From WHSW01 sp963846565 (GTDB lineage Bacteria > Actinomycetota > Thermoleophilia > Solirubrobacterales > 70-9): DNA of 64,000 bases. Under the pieces are notes generated by a model, which ran no database searches, was not told the origin of the DNA, and was given only the letters and a program-made list of their open reading frames with translations. The position numbers and the translations under genes are program-made. The stretch lies in contig CAWJWL010000005.1 in NCBI GenBank assembly GCA_963846565.1, forward strand, positions 496,001 to 560,000. Direction: 5' to 3'. Shown here one piece after another: positions 14,500 to 22,869 of the stretch (positions are counted from its first letter, which is position 1; every line of letters begins with the position of its first letter).

Positions 14500-15995
14500 G
14501 CGTCGTAGGCGTAGTCCTCGAGCGAGAACTCGCGCGCGGCCTTCACGGCAGCGAAGGAGCTGGTCGGCCGGACGAGCGAGAACTCACCGTGATGGTCGTA
14601 GTAGTAGGTGTTGGCGTTGCCGCACGTGTCGCCGTAGAGCAGCGAGTTGCGCATCCGGTGGCGGACGAAGTCGTGGAAGCGCTTGTTCGCCTCGGGGGTG
14701 ACGGCGGCGGCGGTCGCACCGCGGCGCTTCGTCTCACCGATCACGCGGATGGCGTGCTCGGACTGCGCCTCGACCATCACGTGCCAGGAACTGCCCGTCC
14801 AGGAGTAGGGCCCGAAGATCATGAATGAGTTCGGAAGCTGCGGGAGGCTCACGCCCTCGTAGGCCTGGAGCGGTTCGCGCTCGTAGAAGTCGGCGAGGTC
14901 GAACCCGTTCGCACCGCGCACCGGCACCTTGCGGTAGTTCTCCGGCTCGTGCGAGACGCTGAATCCGGTCGCGAGGATGAGCGTGTCGATCTCGCGCTCG
15001 ACGCCGTCGGCGGTGCGAATGCCCGTCGGCGTGATCCGCTCGATCGGGTCGGTGACGAGCTCGACGTTGTCGCGGTTGAAGGTGCGTAGGTAGCGGTTCG
15101 AAACCGCAGGCCGCTTGCAGCCGAAGCCGTAGGCGGGGGTGAGCTTGCGGCGGATCTCCGGGTCGCGTACCTGGCTCCGCATGAAGGCGCGGGATGCGCG
15201 CTCGGGGACCTTGCTCACGGCGGGGATCTTGCGGCCGTAGATGGTCGCCCCGACGAGCCCGGCCTCGACTGCGACGGAGGTGACGAAGCGGACCACCTTC
15301 TGCGTGATCGGGAAGCGGGCGAACACTTGCTGCGCCCAGGGCGGGATCTTGTAATCGGCCTTGGCGAAGACCCAGATCGGGCGGCGCTGGAACACGTGGA
15401 GCTGCCGGGCGAGCTGCGCCACCGGGGGCACGAGCTGCACGGCGGAGGCGCCGGTCCCGATCACGGCAACGCGCTCTCCGGTGAGGTCGTGGGCGTGATC
15501 CCAGCGCATCGACTGGATCACCTTGCCACCGAACTCCTCGAGGCCGGCGATCTCGGGCGGCTTCGGATCGACGAAGGCGCCGAGGGCGGTGATCACCCAC
15601 CGAGCCGTGACCTCCGCGTCCCCGCCGAGCGAGATCCGCCAGAGGCGGTTCTCCTCATCCCAGGCGCGCGCGGTTACCTCGGTGTTGAGGCGCAGATGCG
15701 GCCGGAGGCCGTACTTGTCGGCGCAGTGGTCGGCGTAGGCCTTCACTTCGTCGCCCTTGGCGAAGACGCGGGACCAGTTCGGGTTCGGCTCGAACGAGAA
15801 CTGGTAGCTGAACGAGGGGATGTCGACCGCGACGTCGGGGTAGGTGTTGTCCCGCCAGGTGCCGCCGATGTCGCCGGCGCGCTCGACGATCACGAAGTCG
15901 TCGATCCCCGCTCGTTTGAGCGCGATCCCCGCCCCGATGCCGCCGAATCCGGCACCGACGACGACCACTTCGTGCTCGGGCTGAATGTACGCCAC
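14496..15995 (-). CDS. FAD-dependent monooxygenase, Baeyer-Villiger type
   Basis: A 499-residue flavoprotein with an N-terminal FAD Rossmann motif (VVVGAGFGGIGAG, about 11-23) and a second NADPH motif (VIGTGASAVQ, about 177-186), the layout of class B monooxygenases that oxidise ketones, aldehydes or sulfides. The fingerprint FxGxxxHxxxW(P/D) is present as FGGKVIQSMRWD, with Gln where the consensus has His. WRDNTYPDVAVDIPS is conserved. Single gene, convergent with lipA and divergent from the rhomboid gene. Substrate cannot be predicted; EthA-like enzymes are the nearest functional comparison. Confidence 0.88.
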   Translation of the reverse strand: MAYIQPEHEVVVVGAGFGGIGAGIALKRAGIDDFVIVERAGDIGGTWRDNTYPDVAVDIPSFSYQFSFEPNPNWSRVFAKGDEVKAYADHCADKYGLRPHLRLNTEVTARAWDEENRLWRISLGGDAEVTARWVITALGAFVDPKPPEIAGLEEFGGKVIQSMRWDHAHDLTGERVAVIGTGASAVQLVPPVAQLARQLHVFQRRPIWVFAKADYKIPPWAQQVFARFPITQKVVRFVTSVAVEAGLVGATIYGRKIPAVSKVPERASRAFMRSQVRDPEIRRKLTPAYGFGCKRPAVSNRYLRTFNRDNVELVTDPIERITPTGIRTADGVEREIDTLILATGFSVSHEPENYRKVPVRGANGFDLADFYEREPLQAYEGVSLPQLPNSFMIFGPYSWTGSSWHVMVEAQSEHAIRVIGETKRRGATAAAVTPEANKRFHDFVRHRMRNSLLYGDTCGNANTYYYDHHGEFSLVRPTSSFAAVKAAREFSLEDYAYDA

Positions 15996-16030
15996 CGTAG
16001 GTTCTGATCTTACCTAGGCTTCGCCGCCGC

Positions 16031-16927
16031 GTGTTCCCGCTCAAGGACGACATCCCGACCCGTCGCTTTCCGATCCTCACGGTGATCCTGATCGCGCTCA
16101 ACGTCGGCTTCTTCATCTGGCAGACGCAAGCGCCGATCGACGAGGAGCTGGAGCAGGCGGGGGTGAGCAGCAGCATCGACGCGAGCGCGATCGAGCTCGG
16201 CGCGATCCCGTACCGGATCACGCATCCCTCGCAGTCCGACTGCTTTTTGGCCTACATCCCCGACGGCAAGCAGAGCGTCTCCCGGGAGATCGTTTGTCAG
16301 GGCCAGCCGGACCTGGCCGAGGCGGAGCGCATCGTCGGCAAGCCGCTCGAGGCAAAGGACGGGACTACGAGCCCGATCCCCGAGCCGGAGCCGCTCAGCC
16401 AGGCGGCGTGGTGGATCACGCTGCTGACCTCGATGTTCATGCACGGCGGGATCATCCACATCGCCGGGAACCTGCTGTTCCTCTGGATCTTCGGCAACAA
16501 CATCGAGGACTCGATGGGACGGCCACGGTTCCTGCTCTTCTACGTCCTCGCGGGGCTGGCGGCCGTCTACGGGCAATCGCTGCTCGACCCGAGCTCGACC
16601 GTGCCGACGATCGGGGCGAGCGGCGCGGTCGCCGGCGTGCTCGGCGGGTACGCGCTCCTCTATCCGCGAGCGAGGGTGCTGACCTTCATCTTCATCATCT
16701 TCTTCGTCACCCTGATCGAGGTGCCGGCGGCGATCATCCTCGGGATCTGGTTCGTGCTCCAGTTCCTGCCGGCGATCGGGCAGACGGCGGTCTCCGACAT
16801 CGGCACCGGGGGTGAGGTCGCCTACATGGCGCACGTCGCCGGCTTCGCCTTCGGGCTCGCCGCGATCAAGCTCTTCGCGAACCGGCGCAACCCGGCGGCG
16901 GGCGCCCAGCTAGCGTCCGGGCCGTGA
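16031..16927 (+). CDS. Rhomboid-family intramembrane serine protease
   Basis: A 298-residue membrane protein with one N-terminal transmembrane segment, a soluble loop of about 85 residues (30-120) and then a six-helix rhomboid core. The catalytic dyad is visible: Ser197 in GASGAVAG and His268 in AHVAGFAFG. HGGIIHIAGNLLFLWIFGNNIED is the L1/TM2 signature containing the conserved HxxxN. Start GTG 16031. The stop overlaps the thiolase start by 4 bp. Cleaves membrane proteins; the substrate is unknown. Confidence 0.93.
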   Translation: MFPLKDDIPTRRFPILTVILIALNVGFFIWQTQAPIDEELEQAGVSSSIDASAIELGAIPYRITHPSQSDCFLAYIPDGKQSVSREIVCQGQPDLAEAERIVGKPLEAKDGTTSPIPEPEPLSQAAWWITLLTSMFMHGGIIHIAGNLLFLWIFGNNIEDSMGRPRFLLFYVLAGLAAVYGQSLLDPSSTVPTIGASGAVAGVLGGYALLYPRARVLTFIFIIFFVTLIEVPAAIILGIWFVLQFLPAIGQTAVSDIGTGGEVAYMAHVAGFAFGLAAIKLFANRRNPAAGAQLASGP

Positions 16928-18102
16928 GCGCCGAGGTGAGAACGCCCGTGATCGTCGACGTCGCGCGGTCGCCGGTCGGCCGCGCGTACAAGGGATCGCT
17001 GGTCGACGTGCGCCCGGATGACCTCGCAGCCCACGTGACCCGGTCGCTGCTGGTCCGCAATCCGGAGGTCGAGCCGCAGAGCGTCGAGGACGTCGTCTGC
17101 GGTTGCGGATTCCCCTGGGGCGAGCAGGGCTACAACGTCGGCCGCGGGATCGCGCTGCTGGCGGGGCTGCCACACGAGGTGCCGGCGCAGACGGTGACCC
17201 GGCTCTGCGCCTCCTCCCTTCAGGCGCTGCGGATCGCGGGCCACGCGATCGCCGTCGGTGAGGCGGAGACGATGGTCGCGATCGGGGTCGAGTCGGTGTC
17301 GCGCGTCGGTCGCGGTCACGAACTCGCCGAGCACAACCCGAAGCTCGACCCGGATGGACCGGGTGAGACGGTTGGCGCGGTGTTCATGCCGATGGGGATG
17401 ACGGCGGAGGTGGTCGCCGACGAGTATGGGATCACCCGGGACGAGATGGACCGGTTCGCGGTTCGCTCGCAGGAGCGCGCGGCGGCTGCGGCCGCGATCG
17501 GATTCGCAGAGCGCGAGATCGTGGCAGTGCCCCTACCCGGCGGCGGGACCCTCGATGTGGACGAGTCGCCGCGCCCGGGGACGACGGTGGAGAAGCTCGG
17601 CGAGCTGAAGCCGGTGTTCCGCGACGACGGACGGGTCACGGCGGGCAACTCGTGCCCGCTCAACGACGGCGCCGCGGCGGCGCTCGTGATGTCCGAGGAG
17701 CAGGCGGCGAGGACGGGGGCGGAGCCGGTCGCCAGGATCGTCGGCTCGGCGGTCTCGGCGGTCGATCCCGCGCGCATGGGCGTCGGTCCGATCGAGGCGA
17801 TCCGGAAGGTGCTCGAGGCGGCCGGGGTCGGGATCGAGGACGTCGACGTGATCGAGTTGAACGAGGCGTTCGCCGCCCAGGTCATTCCCGTCCTGCGCGA
17901 GGTCGGCGTCGACCCCGACGACGATCGGGTGAACCCTTTCGGCGGCGCGATCGCGATCGGGCACCCGTTCGGGATGACCGGACTGCGGATGGTCTCGACG
18001 CTGCTGAACGGCCTGCGCGAGCGCGACGAGACGCTCGGCATGGTGACGATGTGCGTCGGCGGCGGCCAGGGCCAGGCGATGCTGATCGAGCGCCTGGCCT
18101 AG
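16924..18102 (+). CDS. Acetyl-CoA acetyltransferase (thiolase)
   Basis: A 392-residue thiolase of beta-oxidation or acetoacetyl-CoA metabolism. The nucleophilic Cys is in RLCASSLQA (about residue 95), the catalytic His in GHPFGMTG and the second Cys in MCVGGGQG near the end; NEAFAAQ is also present. All family residues are intact and the length is normal. Start GTG 16924 overlaps the rhomboid stop, so the two are co-transcribed although functionally unrelated. Confidence 0.95.
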   Translation: MSAEVRTPVIVDVARSPVGRAYKGSLVDVRPDDLAAHVTRSLLVRNPEVEPQSVEDVVCGCGFPWGEQGYNVGRGIALLAGLPHEVPAQTVTRLCASSLQALRIAGHAIAVGEAETMVAIGVESVSRVGRGHELAEHNPKLDPDGPGETVGAVFMPMGMTAEVVADEYGITRDEMDRFAVRSQERAAAAAAIGFAEREIVAVPLPGGGTLDVDESPRPGTTVEKLGELKPVFRDDGRVTAGNSCPLNDGAAAALVMSEEQAARTGAEPVARIVGSAVSAVDPARMGVGPIEAIRKVLEAAGVGIEDVDVIELNEAFAAQVIPVLREVGVDPDDDRVNPFGGAIAIGHPFGMTGLRMVSTLLNGLRERDETLGMVTMCVGGGQGQAMLIERLA

Positions 18103-18111
18103 GCCGGGGGC

Positions 18112-18537
18112 TCAGCCGCCGAAGTCCTCGTTCATCTGCGCGAGGCGGAATGAGTTGCCCGACGGGTCGCGAAATGCGCAGTCGCGTCCATAGGGCTGAT
18201 CGTGCGGCTCCTCGGTGAGCGCGACGCCGCGGCTCTTGAGCTGCTCCACGTCGGTTTTGAGGTCCTCGGTGGTGAGAAACACCGTGCCGGCGAAGCCCTT
18301 CGCCATCAGGCTCTCGACCTGCGAGTGGGTGTCGGCGTCCATGACGGGAGCGCCCGGGATGGCCATCAGCGCGATTGCGACGTCCGGCTGAGCCGTCGGG
18401 CCAACGGTGACCCAGCGGAAGCCGCCGAGCTCGGGAAGGCTGACATCGGAGCGGACCTCCATCCCGAGGGTCTGCGTGTAGAACGTGACGGCTGCGTCCT
18501 GATCGTGGACCCAGAGCTGCGTGTTGGCGATCTTCAT
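18112..18537 (-). CDS. VOC-superfamily (glyoxalase/bleomycin resistance-like) protein
   Basis: A 141-residue vicinal-oxygen-chelate protein beginning MKIANTQLWVHDQDAAVTFY and ending GRDCAFRDPSGNSFRLAQ, the usual two beta-alpha-beta-beta-beta halves. The start at 18537 has its own AAGGAGA ribosome binding site about 8 nt upstream. The frame continues open into the AraC gene upstream, but this is explained by a frameshift in that gene, not by a fusion. AraC plus VOC is a common actinobacterial pair. Confidence 0.85.
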   Translation of the reverse strand: MKIANTQLWVHDQDAAVTFYTQTLGMEVRSDVSLPELGGFRWVTVGPTAQPDVAIALMAIPGAPVMDADTHSQVESLMAKGFAGTVFLTTEDLKTDVEQLKSRGVALTEEPHDQPYGRDCAFRDPSGNSFRLAQMNEDFGG

Positions 18538-18574
18538 CTGTCGTCTCTCCTTCTGCGATCGGGGAGGAGCCACG

Positions 18575-19011
18575 CTAGTCCGCAACCGCGGCCTTGTCTT
18601 CTCCAAACGTGCTGCCTTGAGCGGCGCGGCCATGGAGCCGCTGTACGCAGAGCGGGACCAGCACGAGGTTGGCTGCCGGGGGAAGCTCGCCCGGTACTCG
18701 GTTGGCGTTCGGCCGTAGGTGTCGGCAAACGCCGAGGTGAACGAGCCGATCGACCGCAGCCCCACCGAGAGGCAGATCTCGGCGACCGAATGGTCGGTGA
18801 TCCGCAGGAGGGCGGCGGCGCGCTCGAGCCGGCGCGAGCGCAGGTAGTGGTGCGGCGATTCGCCGAACGCCCGCTTGAACTCGCGGCTGAAATGGGCGCG
18901 GGACAGGCCGGCCGAGGCGGCGAGGTCGTCGACGTCGAGCGGCTCGAAGTAGCGCGAGTCGGCGAGGTCCTTGGCGCGGAGCAGGTGGCGCTCGGGCGGA
19001 ACGAAGGCCAT
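18575..19011 (-). pseudogene. AraC-family transcriptional regulator with a one-base frameshift
   Basis: The DNA-binding domain reads cleanly from ATG 19011: the double helix-turn-helix SAGLSRAHFSREFKRAFGE and HSVAEICLSVGLRSIGSF. After TEYRASFP the frame changes. The expected family C terminus (PPAANLVLVPLCVQRLHG to GEDKAAVAD, stop at 18575) is found one frame over. Restoring one base in the five-G run (plus strand) at 18678-18682 joins the two parts; the length 437 nt is one short of a multiple of three. Either a real mutation or a homopolymer sequencing error. In the unrepaired frame the reading runs on into the VOC gene. Probably regulates the VOC gene. Confidence 0.75.
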
Positions 19012-19020
19012 GACCGGGCG

Positions 19021-20756
19021 CTAGGCGGGCATCACGTAGGCGCCCGAAAGCGCCCGGACCTCCGCGTAGACGCGGTCGTCGCGGACCTCGTCGACGATCG
19101 GCTTGCGGACGCTGCCGAGTGCCCAGGCCTGCTGCGCCTCGGTCGACGACGCCTTGCCGTGCAGCTCGATCGCGGTGGCGCTGAAGTCGCGCACGAGGGT
19201 CTCGAAGACGAGATCCACGATCTCCGGCTCGACCTCGGCCAGCTCCGCCTGCTCGAGGATCAGCTGGCCGTACGGCAGCAGCGTGAAGAGCTGCGACAGC
19301 GACTGCTGGAAGTCGAGATCCACCGTCATCTGGTCGGGGGTCAGGCTGACGTTCTGGATCAGGTCGACGAGCGACTCGGCCTGCTCGCGAAAGCACGCAA
19401 CGTTCGGCTGTGCGGCGAAGCGGTCGAACACCGGCCGCCAGTCGGGGAAGGTGATCTTGCTCAGGCCCCGGGTCGGGCCCTGGGCGAAGAGGAAGGCGTC
19501 ATCGGCGGGATCGAGGCGGGTCGGGGTGCACCGAGCTCGTCGGTCCCGAACATGTAGCCGGGCAGGAACTTGAGGGTCAGTGCCCGGTTGACGTGGACGG
19601 TGCCCTCGAGTTTCGGCAACCCGTCGATGATGTTCTTGGCGCTCGCGAAGTAGCTGTCGCGCTCGAAGCCCTTGGCGGAGATCACCTCGGCGAGCAGGCG
19701 CACTATGCGCTCGCCCTCCGTGGTGACCTGCATCTTGTTGATCGGCGTATAGAGCAGGTAGCGGCGGTCCTCGCGGCTCGCGCTCCGCACGTAGTCGACG
19801 GCTCGAGCTCCGTAGAGCTTCGCCGCGACCAGCCGGCCGTACGCCTCGCAGAGGATCCGCCGTACCTGGCCGAACTCGGTCACCCGCTTGCCGAAGAGGA
19901 CCCGGTTCTCGGCCTGGGTCACCGTCTCGTAGAAGCAATGCTCCGACATGCCGATCGCGCAGAACCCGAGGTTGAACTTGCCGACGTTGATCGTGTTGAG
20001 CGCCGCTTCGAACGCCTCCACGCCGGTGTGGAGCACGTCTTGAGGGCGCACCGGGTAGTCGTCGAGCTCGAAGGCGCTGACGTACATCTGCCCGCGCACG
20101 ACGTTCGAGATCAGGTTGTAGGCCGGGTGCGAGCTGTCGGCGGCGAAGAAGACGTATCCCTCCGTGCCCTCGATGTCGGCTCGGCGGCCGAACACCGAGA
20201 CCATCCCGGCCAGGTTGCCGTTGCCGATGTAGTACTTGCTCCCGCTGGCGCTGAAGCCCCCCTTCTCGTCCGCAGTCAGGACCATGTCGGTCGAGTAGAT
20301 GTCGGCGCCGTGCTCGCGCTCGGAGAGGCCGAAGGCGAAGATCGCGCCGTCGGAGAGCAGCTCCGCCGCCCGGCTGCGGGCGGCGTCGTTGTCGCTCTGC
20401 CAGATCGGCCCGAGCCCGAGGATCGTCACCTGCCACGCGTACCAGTAAGGGAGCCCGTAGAAGCCGAGGATCTCGTTGAAGACGGCGTTACGCGCGGTGT
20501 CCCAGCGCTTGTCGGCATCGCCGCCGGCGTCGCGCGCCGGCGTGAGCAGCGTTGCGAGGGCCCGCTCGCACCCGAGGAACTCGATGAAGTCCGCGTACCA
20601 GTCGTCCTCGTAGACCTCGGCTGTGAGGCGCTCCTTGCCCTTCGCTTCGAACCAGTCGATGGTCGCCCGCATGAGGCGGGCGCTGGCGGGGTCGAGCTCG
20701 GCGGCGTCGTAGCTCGCGGGGTTGAAGAGGCGGCCGGTGGCTGTGATCGTCGTCAT
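19021..20756 (-). pseudogene. Acyl-CoA dehydrogenase with a one-base frameshift
   Basis: Large (about 578-residue) acyl-CoA dehydrogenase-family flavoprotein. From ATG 20756 one frame covers the N-terminal and FAD-binding parts (FAFGLSEREHGADIYST, SASGSKYYIGNGNLAG) through LPGYMFGTDELG. The remainder (PTRLDPADDAFLFAQGPTRG to the C terminus, stop at 19021) lies in another frame. The switch is at about 19530, near the CGGTGCACC stretch, and the total length of 1736 nt is one base short. Both halves are well conserved, so sequencing error or a very recent mutation is likelier than old decay. Separated by 9 bp from the downstream AraC gene. Confidence 0.8.
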
Positions 20757-20797
20757 CGCGCCAATCCTCGCACGAATGCGAGGTGGCGCAGCGGACC

Positions 20798-21013
20798 TCA
20801 GCCCGCAGCCGTTCGCAATGCGGCCGCCCGCCGCGTCGTCTCCTTCCCGGACTTGTCGCTGCGAACGAGGTAGCGCGGGTCATCCTTCGATGCCGCCACG
20901 GGCTTGCCGTCGATCTCCGTGCGCTTCGTGAGGCGGCGGCGGACGGTTCCGCGAACCGTGCGGCCGCGGAAGTTCCACTCCACCTTGTCGCCGCGCTTGA
21001 ACTGCTGCTCCAT
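20798..21013 (-). CDS. DUF2945 (HVA1/TUDOR-like) small protein
   Basis: A 71-residue basic protein matching the DUF2945 pattern: FKRGDKVEWNFRGRTVRGTV, then VAASKDDPRYLVRSDKSGK and a Lys/Arg-rich end. The family is widespread and of unsettled function; a TUDOR-like barrel is proposed for it. GGAGG lies 8 nt before the ATG. Free-standing between the acyl-CoA dehydrogenase and another small gene. Confidence 0.85.
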   Translation of the reverse strand: MEQQFKRGDKVEWNFRGRTVRGTVRRRLTKRTEIDGKPVAASKDDPRYLVRSDKSGKETTRRAAALRTAAG

Positions 21014-21026
21014 TGGTGTACCTCCG

Positions 21027-21374
21027 TCAGGGTGCCGGGCGCCGTCGCCTGCGAGCGGCGCGGTTGGGTCGGGCGCCGCAGGAGCCGTCCGTCAACTCCT
21101 CGGGATCGACCAGGAAGATGTCGTCGCCGATCGCCTTCCTCGCGTCCGCAAGCAGGGCGGCTGCGGCAGCGAGAGCGGCGGGGTCGTGGCCGTCGAGCGC
21201 CTCCGCGAGGGTGTCGCGCAAGAGCCGGTGCAGGACGTCGTCGAACGCCTCGGCGTCCGGCGCCGTGTTCGGGTAGCGCGCCATGTGGTCGACGATCAGC
21301 ATGAGCTGGCCGGTGCTCTGCAGGAGCGAGCTGACGAACCGGTCGAGCGGGTGGGTGGCGTCGGTTGTGGTCAT
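21027..21374 (-). CDS. Hypothetical protein, 115 aa
   Basis: Not recognised. Starting at ATG 21374 (the frame is open further upstream, but without protein-like sequence) it has an amphipathic helical body, LDRFVSSLLQSTGQLMLIVDHM, an Ala-rich helix (DPAALAAAAALLADARKAIG) and a basic Arg-rich tail. No transmembrane segment or signal. It lies 13 bp upstream of DUF2945 in the same direction, so the two may be co-expressed. Confidence 0.55.
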   Translation of the reverse strand: MTTTDATHPLDRFVSSLLQSTGQLMLIVDHMARYPNTAPDAEAFDDVLHRLLRDTLAEALDGHDPAALAAAAALLADARKAIGDDIFLVDPEELTDGSCGARPNRAARRRRRPAP

Positions 21375-21512
21375 GCGAGGGTGGAGTGCCGAGCGGTCGC
21401 ACTCTCTCCCTGCGGTGCGAGATCCGCCACGCCCCCGACACACATCCGCTACGTCCAGGTCTGGATCAGTCACCTCCGTCGCCTTACGGTGAGGTCACCG
21501 CAAGGCAACGCC

Positions 21513-22025
21513 ATGGCACCGCTGAAGCAAAAGGGAGATCGCGCCGAGATCGAGGTCGCACACGACCTCGTCCGCCGCGGTTATCGAATCGCCATCCCAT
21601 ACGGCGAAGACTGGGACTTCGACCTGATCTTCCAACGACCTGGCAGCCAGGCCCTGGAGCGGGTCCAGGTGAAGCACGCAAGCTCAGATGGCGCGATCAT
21701 TCCCGTCCGCTGCTGCTCTCAGTCCCTGACGAACGGCAGGGTGAGGCAGACCAAGATGTACACAGCGCGAACGATCGACTGGCTCGCCGTCTTCGACGCG
21801 CCTACGGATCGCTGCTTCTACATCCCGGCCTCAGAGCTGGGGACCGGACGGAAAATGATCCACCTGCGGGTTGCTCCAACCCGAAACTCTCAGGAGATCG
21901 GCATTCGTCACGCAGCCGACTATGAGCACCCGGAGCCCGCCGCGCAGCAAAACATCAAATACATGGAGCCAGCGGGGCTCGAACCCGCGGCCTCCCGGAT
22001 GCAAACCGGACGCTCTCCCAACTGA
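21513..22025 (+). CDS. PD-(D/E)XK endonuclease-like protein (group I intron-associated type)
   Basis: A 170-residue protein from ATG 21513. The order GDRAEIEVAHDLVRRGYRI, then WDFDLIFQR, then LERVQVKHA fits the PD-(D/E)XK nuclease core: Glu on helix 1, the metal Asp in DFD, and QxK as the (E/Q)xK motif. The closest described family is the group I intron-associated PD-(D/E)XK endonucleases. No in-frame stop occurs before the tRNA-Ala gene on the other strand, so the last ~20 residues (EPAGLEPAASRMQTGRSPN) are antisense tRNA sequence and the stop codon lies inside the tRNA gene. That tail may be incidental. The gene stands alone, with no intron visible. Confidence 0.65.
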   Translation: MAPLKQKGDRAEIEVAHDLVRRGYRIAIPYGEDWDFDLIFQRPGSQALERVQVKHASSDGAIIPVRCCSQSLTNGRVRQTKMYTARTIDWLAVFDAPTDRCFYIPASELGTGRKMIHLRVAPTRNSQEIGIRHAADYEHPEPAAQQNIKYMEPAGLEPAASRMQTGRSPN

Positions 22026-22036
22026 GCTATGGCCCC
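21964..22036 (-). tRNA. tRNA-Ala (anticodon TGC)
   Basis: 73-nt cloverleaf on the reverse strand. The acceptor arms GGGGCCA and TGGCTCC pair, including the G3-U70 wobble that identifies alanine tRNAs. The anticodon loop TTTGCAT gives TGC; the T arm contains GGTTCGAGCCC. CCA is not encoded. Its 3' half is overlapped by the end of the convergent endonuclease-like gene. Confidence 0.96.
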
Positions 22037-22077
22037 AGGCGCCCAATTGTACGAGCGCTTTCGGGGACAATCCATCC

Positions 22078-22509
22078 GTGACCGGCATCGTCGAGCGCGA
22101 GGTGCTCCTGGCTCCGGATGTGATCGCCCGGGCCGCGAAGGCCGCCGCCGAACAGCCCGAGCAGCGCTGGATGCTCTCCCAACCGCGCGCGATCCGCCGC
22201 TCCTACGTCCGCGACGTGATCGACGCCGACGACGACGAGGCAGCGCAGCGCCGGTGGATGCTCCGGGCTCCTGACGACGTGCGCCGGAGCTACATCGACG
22301 TCGTCCTGCGCGCTGATGGGGACGGCCCCTCTCCCGAGATCCTCTGGATGCTGAGCCAGCCGGCCGAGGTGCGTGAGAGCTACGTCCGCCTCGTCCTCGA
22401 CGCCGACGAGTCCGAGTACCGCCCCGACGTCGTGTGGATGCTGCGCCAGCCCGACTCCGTGCGCGAGAGCTACATCGAGTCGGTCGTCCGCGCGCCCCGG
22501 GTCGAGTAG
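22078..22509 (+). CDS. Unknown protein with four tandem WMLxxP-VRxSY repeats
   Basis: A 143-residue protein of unknown function starting at GTG 22078. After a ~28-residue helix it consists of four tandem copies of a 29-30-residue unit with Trp at 31, 60, 90 and 120: WML-(S/R)-(Q/A)-P-x3-(V/I)-R-x-SY-(V/I)-x3-V. Each copy is probably two short helices, so a small alpha-solenoid is likely. The linkers are Asp/Glu/Pro-rich. No catalytic residue is apparent; protein binding is the natural guess. Lies between tRNA-Ala and the Rieske gene (10 bp apart), suggesting a two-gene transcript. Confidence 0.7.
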   Translation: MTGIVEREVLLAPDVIARAAKAAAEQPEQRWMLSQPRAIRRSYVRDVIDADDDEAAQRRWMLRAPDDVRRSYIDVVLRADGDGPSPEILWMLSQPAEVRESYVRLVLDADESEYRPDVVWMLRQPDSVRESYIESVVRAPRVE

Positions 22510-22518
22510 GTTCCGCGG

Positions 22519-22869
22519 ATGACCGAAGAGCTGGTCGGACGCGCCGCCGACCTCCCGCCAGGGTCCGTCGTCGCCGCCGGCGGCTGGGCCGTGCTCAACG
22601 TCGACGGACGCCGCTACGCCGTCTCACGCCACTGCCGCCATCTGCGCGCCGACCTCTCAGGCGGCGAGATCAATGCCGACGGCTGCCTCGTCTGCCCGTG
22701 GCACCACGCCGAGTACGACCCTTCGACCGGCCGCATGACGAAGGGGCCGCAGGGAGGCTTCGAGAAGGTCCCCGGCCTCGGCACGATCTTCAAGGGGCTG
22801 ACCAAGGTCGCCCCGCTCGGCACGGCGAAGGTGATCGAGCGTGACGGCAACGTCTACGTCGACGCCTGA
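22519..22869 (+). CDS. Rieske [2Fe-2S] protein
   Basis: A 116-residue ferredoxin-like Rieske protein with the cluster ligands Cys39-x-His41 (HCRHLRAD) and Cys59-x2-His62 (CPWHHAEYD). No transmembrane segment and no fused oxygenase domain, so it is probably a soluble electron carrier. Convergent with TetR, with a 16-bp overlap at the 3' ends. Confidence 0.92.
   Translation: MTEELVGRAADLPPGSVVAAGGWAVLNVDGRRYAVSRHCRHLRADLSGGEINADGCLVCPWHHAEYDPSTGRMTKGPQGGFEKVPGLGTIFKGLTKVAPLGTAKVIERDGNVYVDA

Noticed and set aside
18112..19011. Continuous frame reading AraC helix-turn-helix followed by a VOC domain, as if a fusion
   Set aside because: The native AraC C terminus exists in another frame and the VOC part has its own ribosome binding site and start, so a single missing base explains the apparent fusion.
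20904..21512. Long upstream extension of the PD-(D/E)XK frame
   Set aside because: Composition is shadow-like, it overlaps two reverse-strand genes, and the conserved fold begins directly after ATG 21513.
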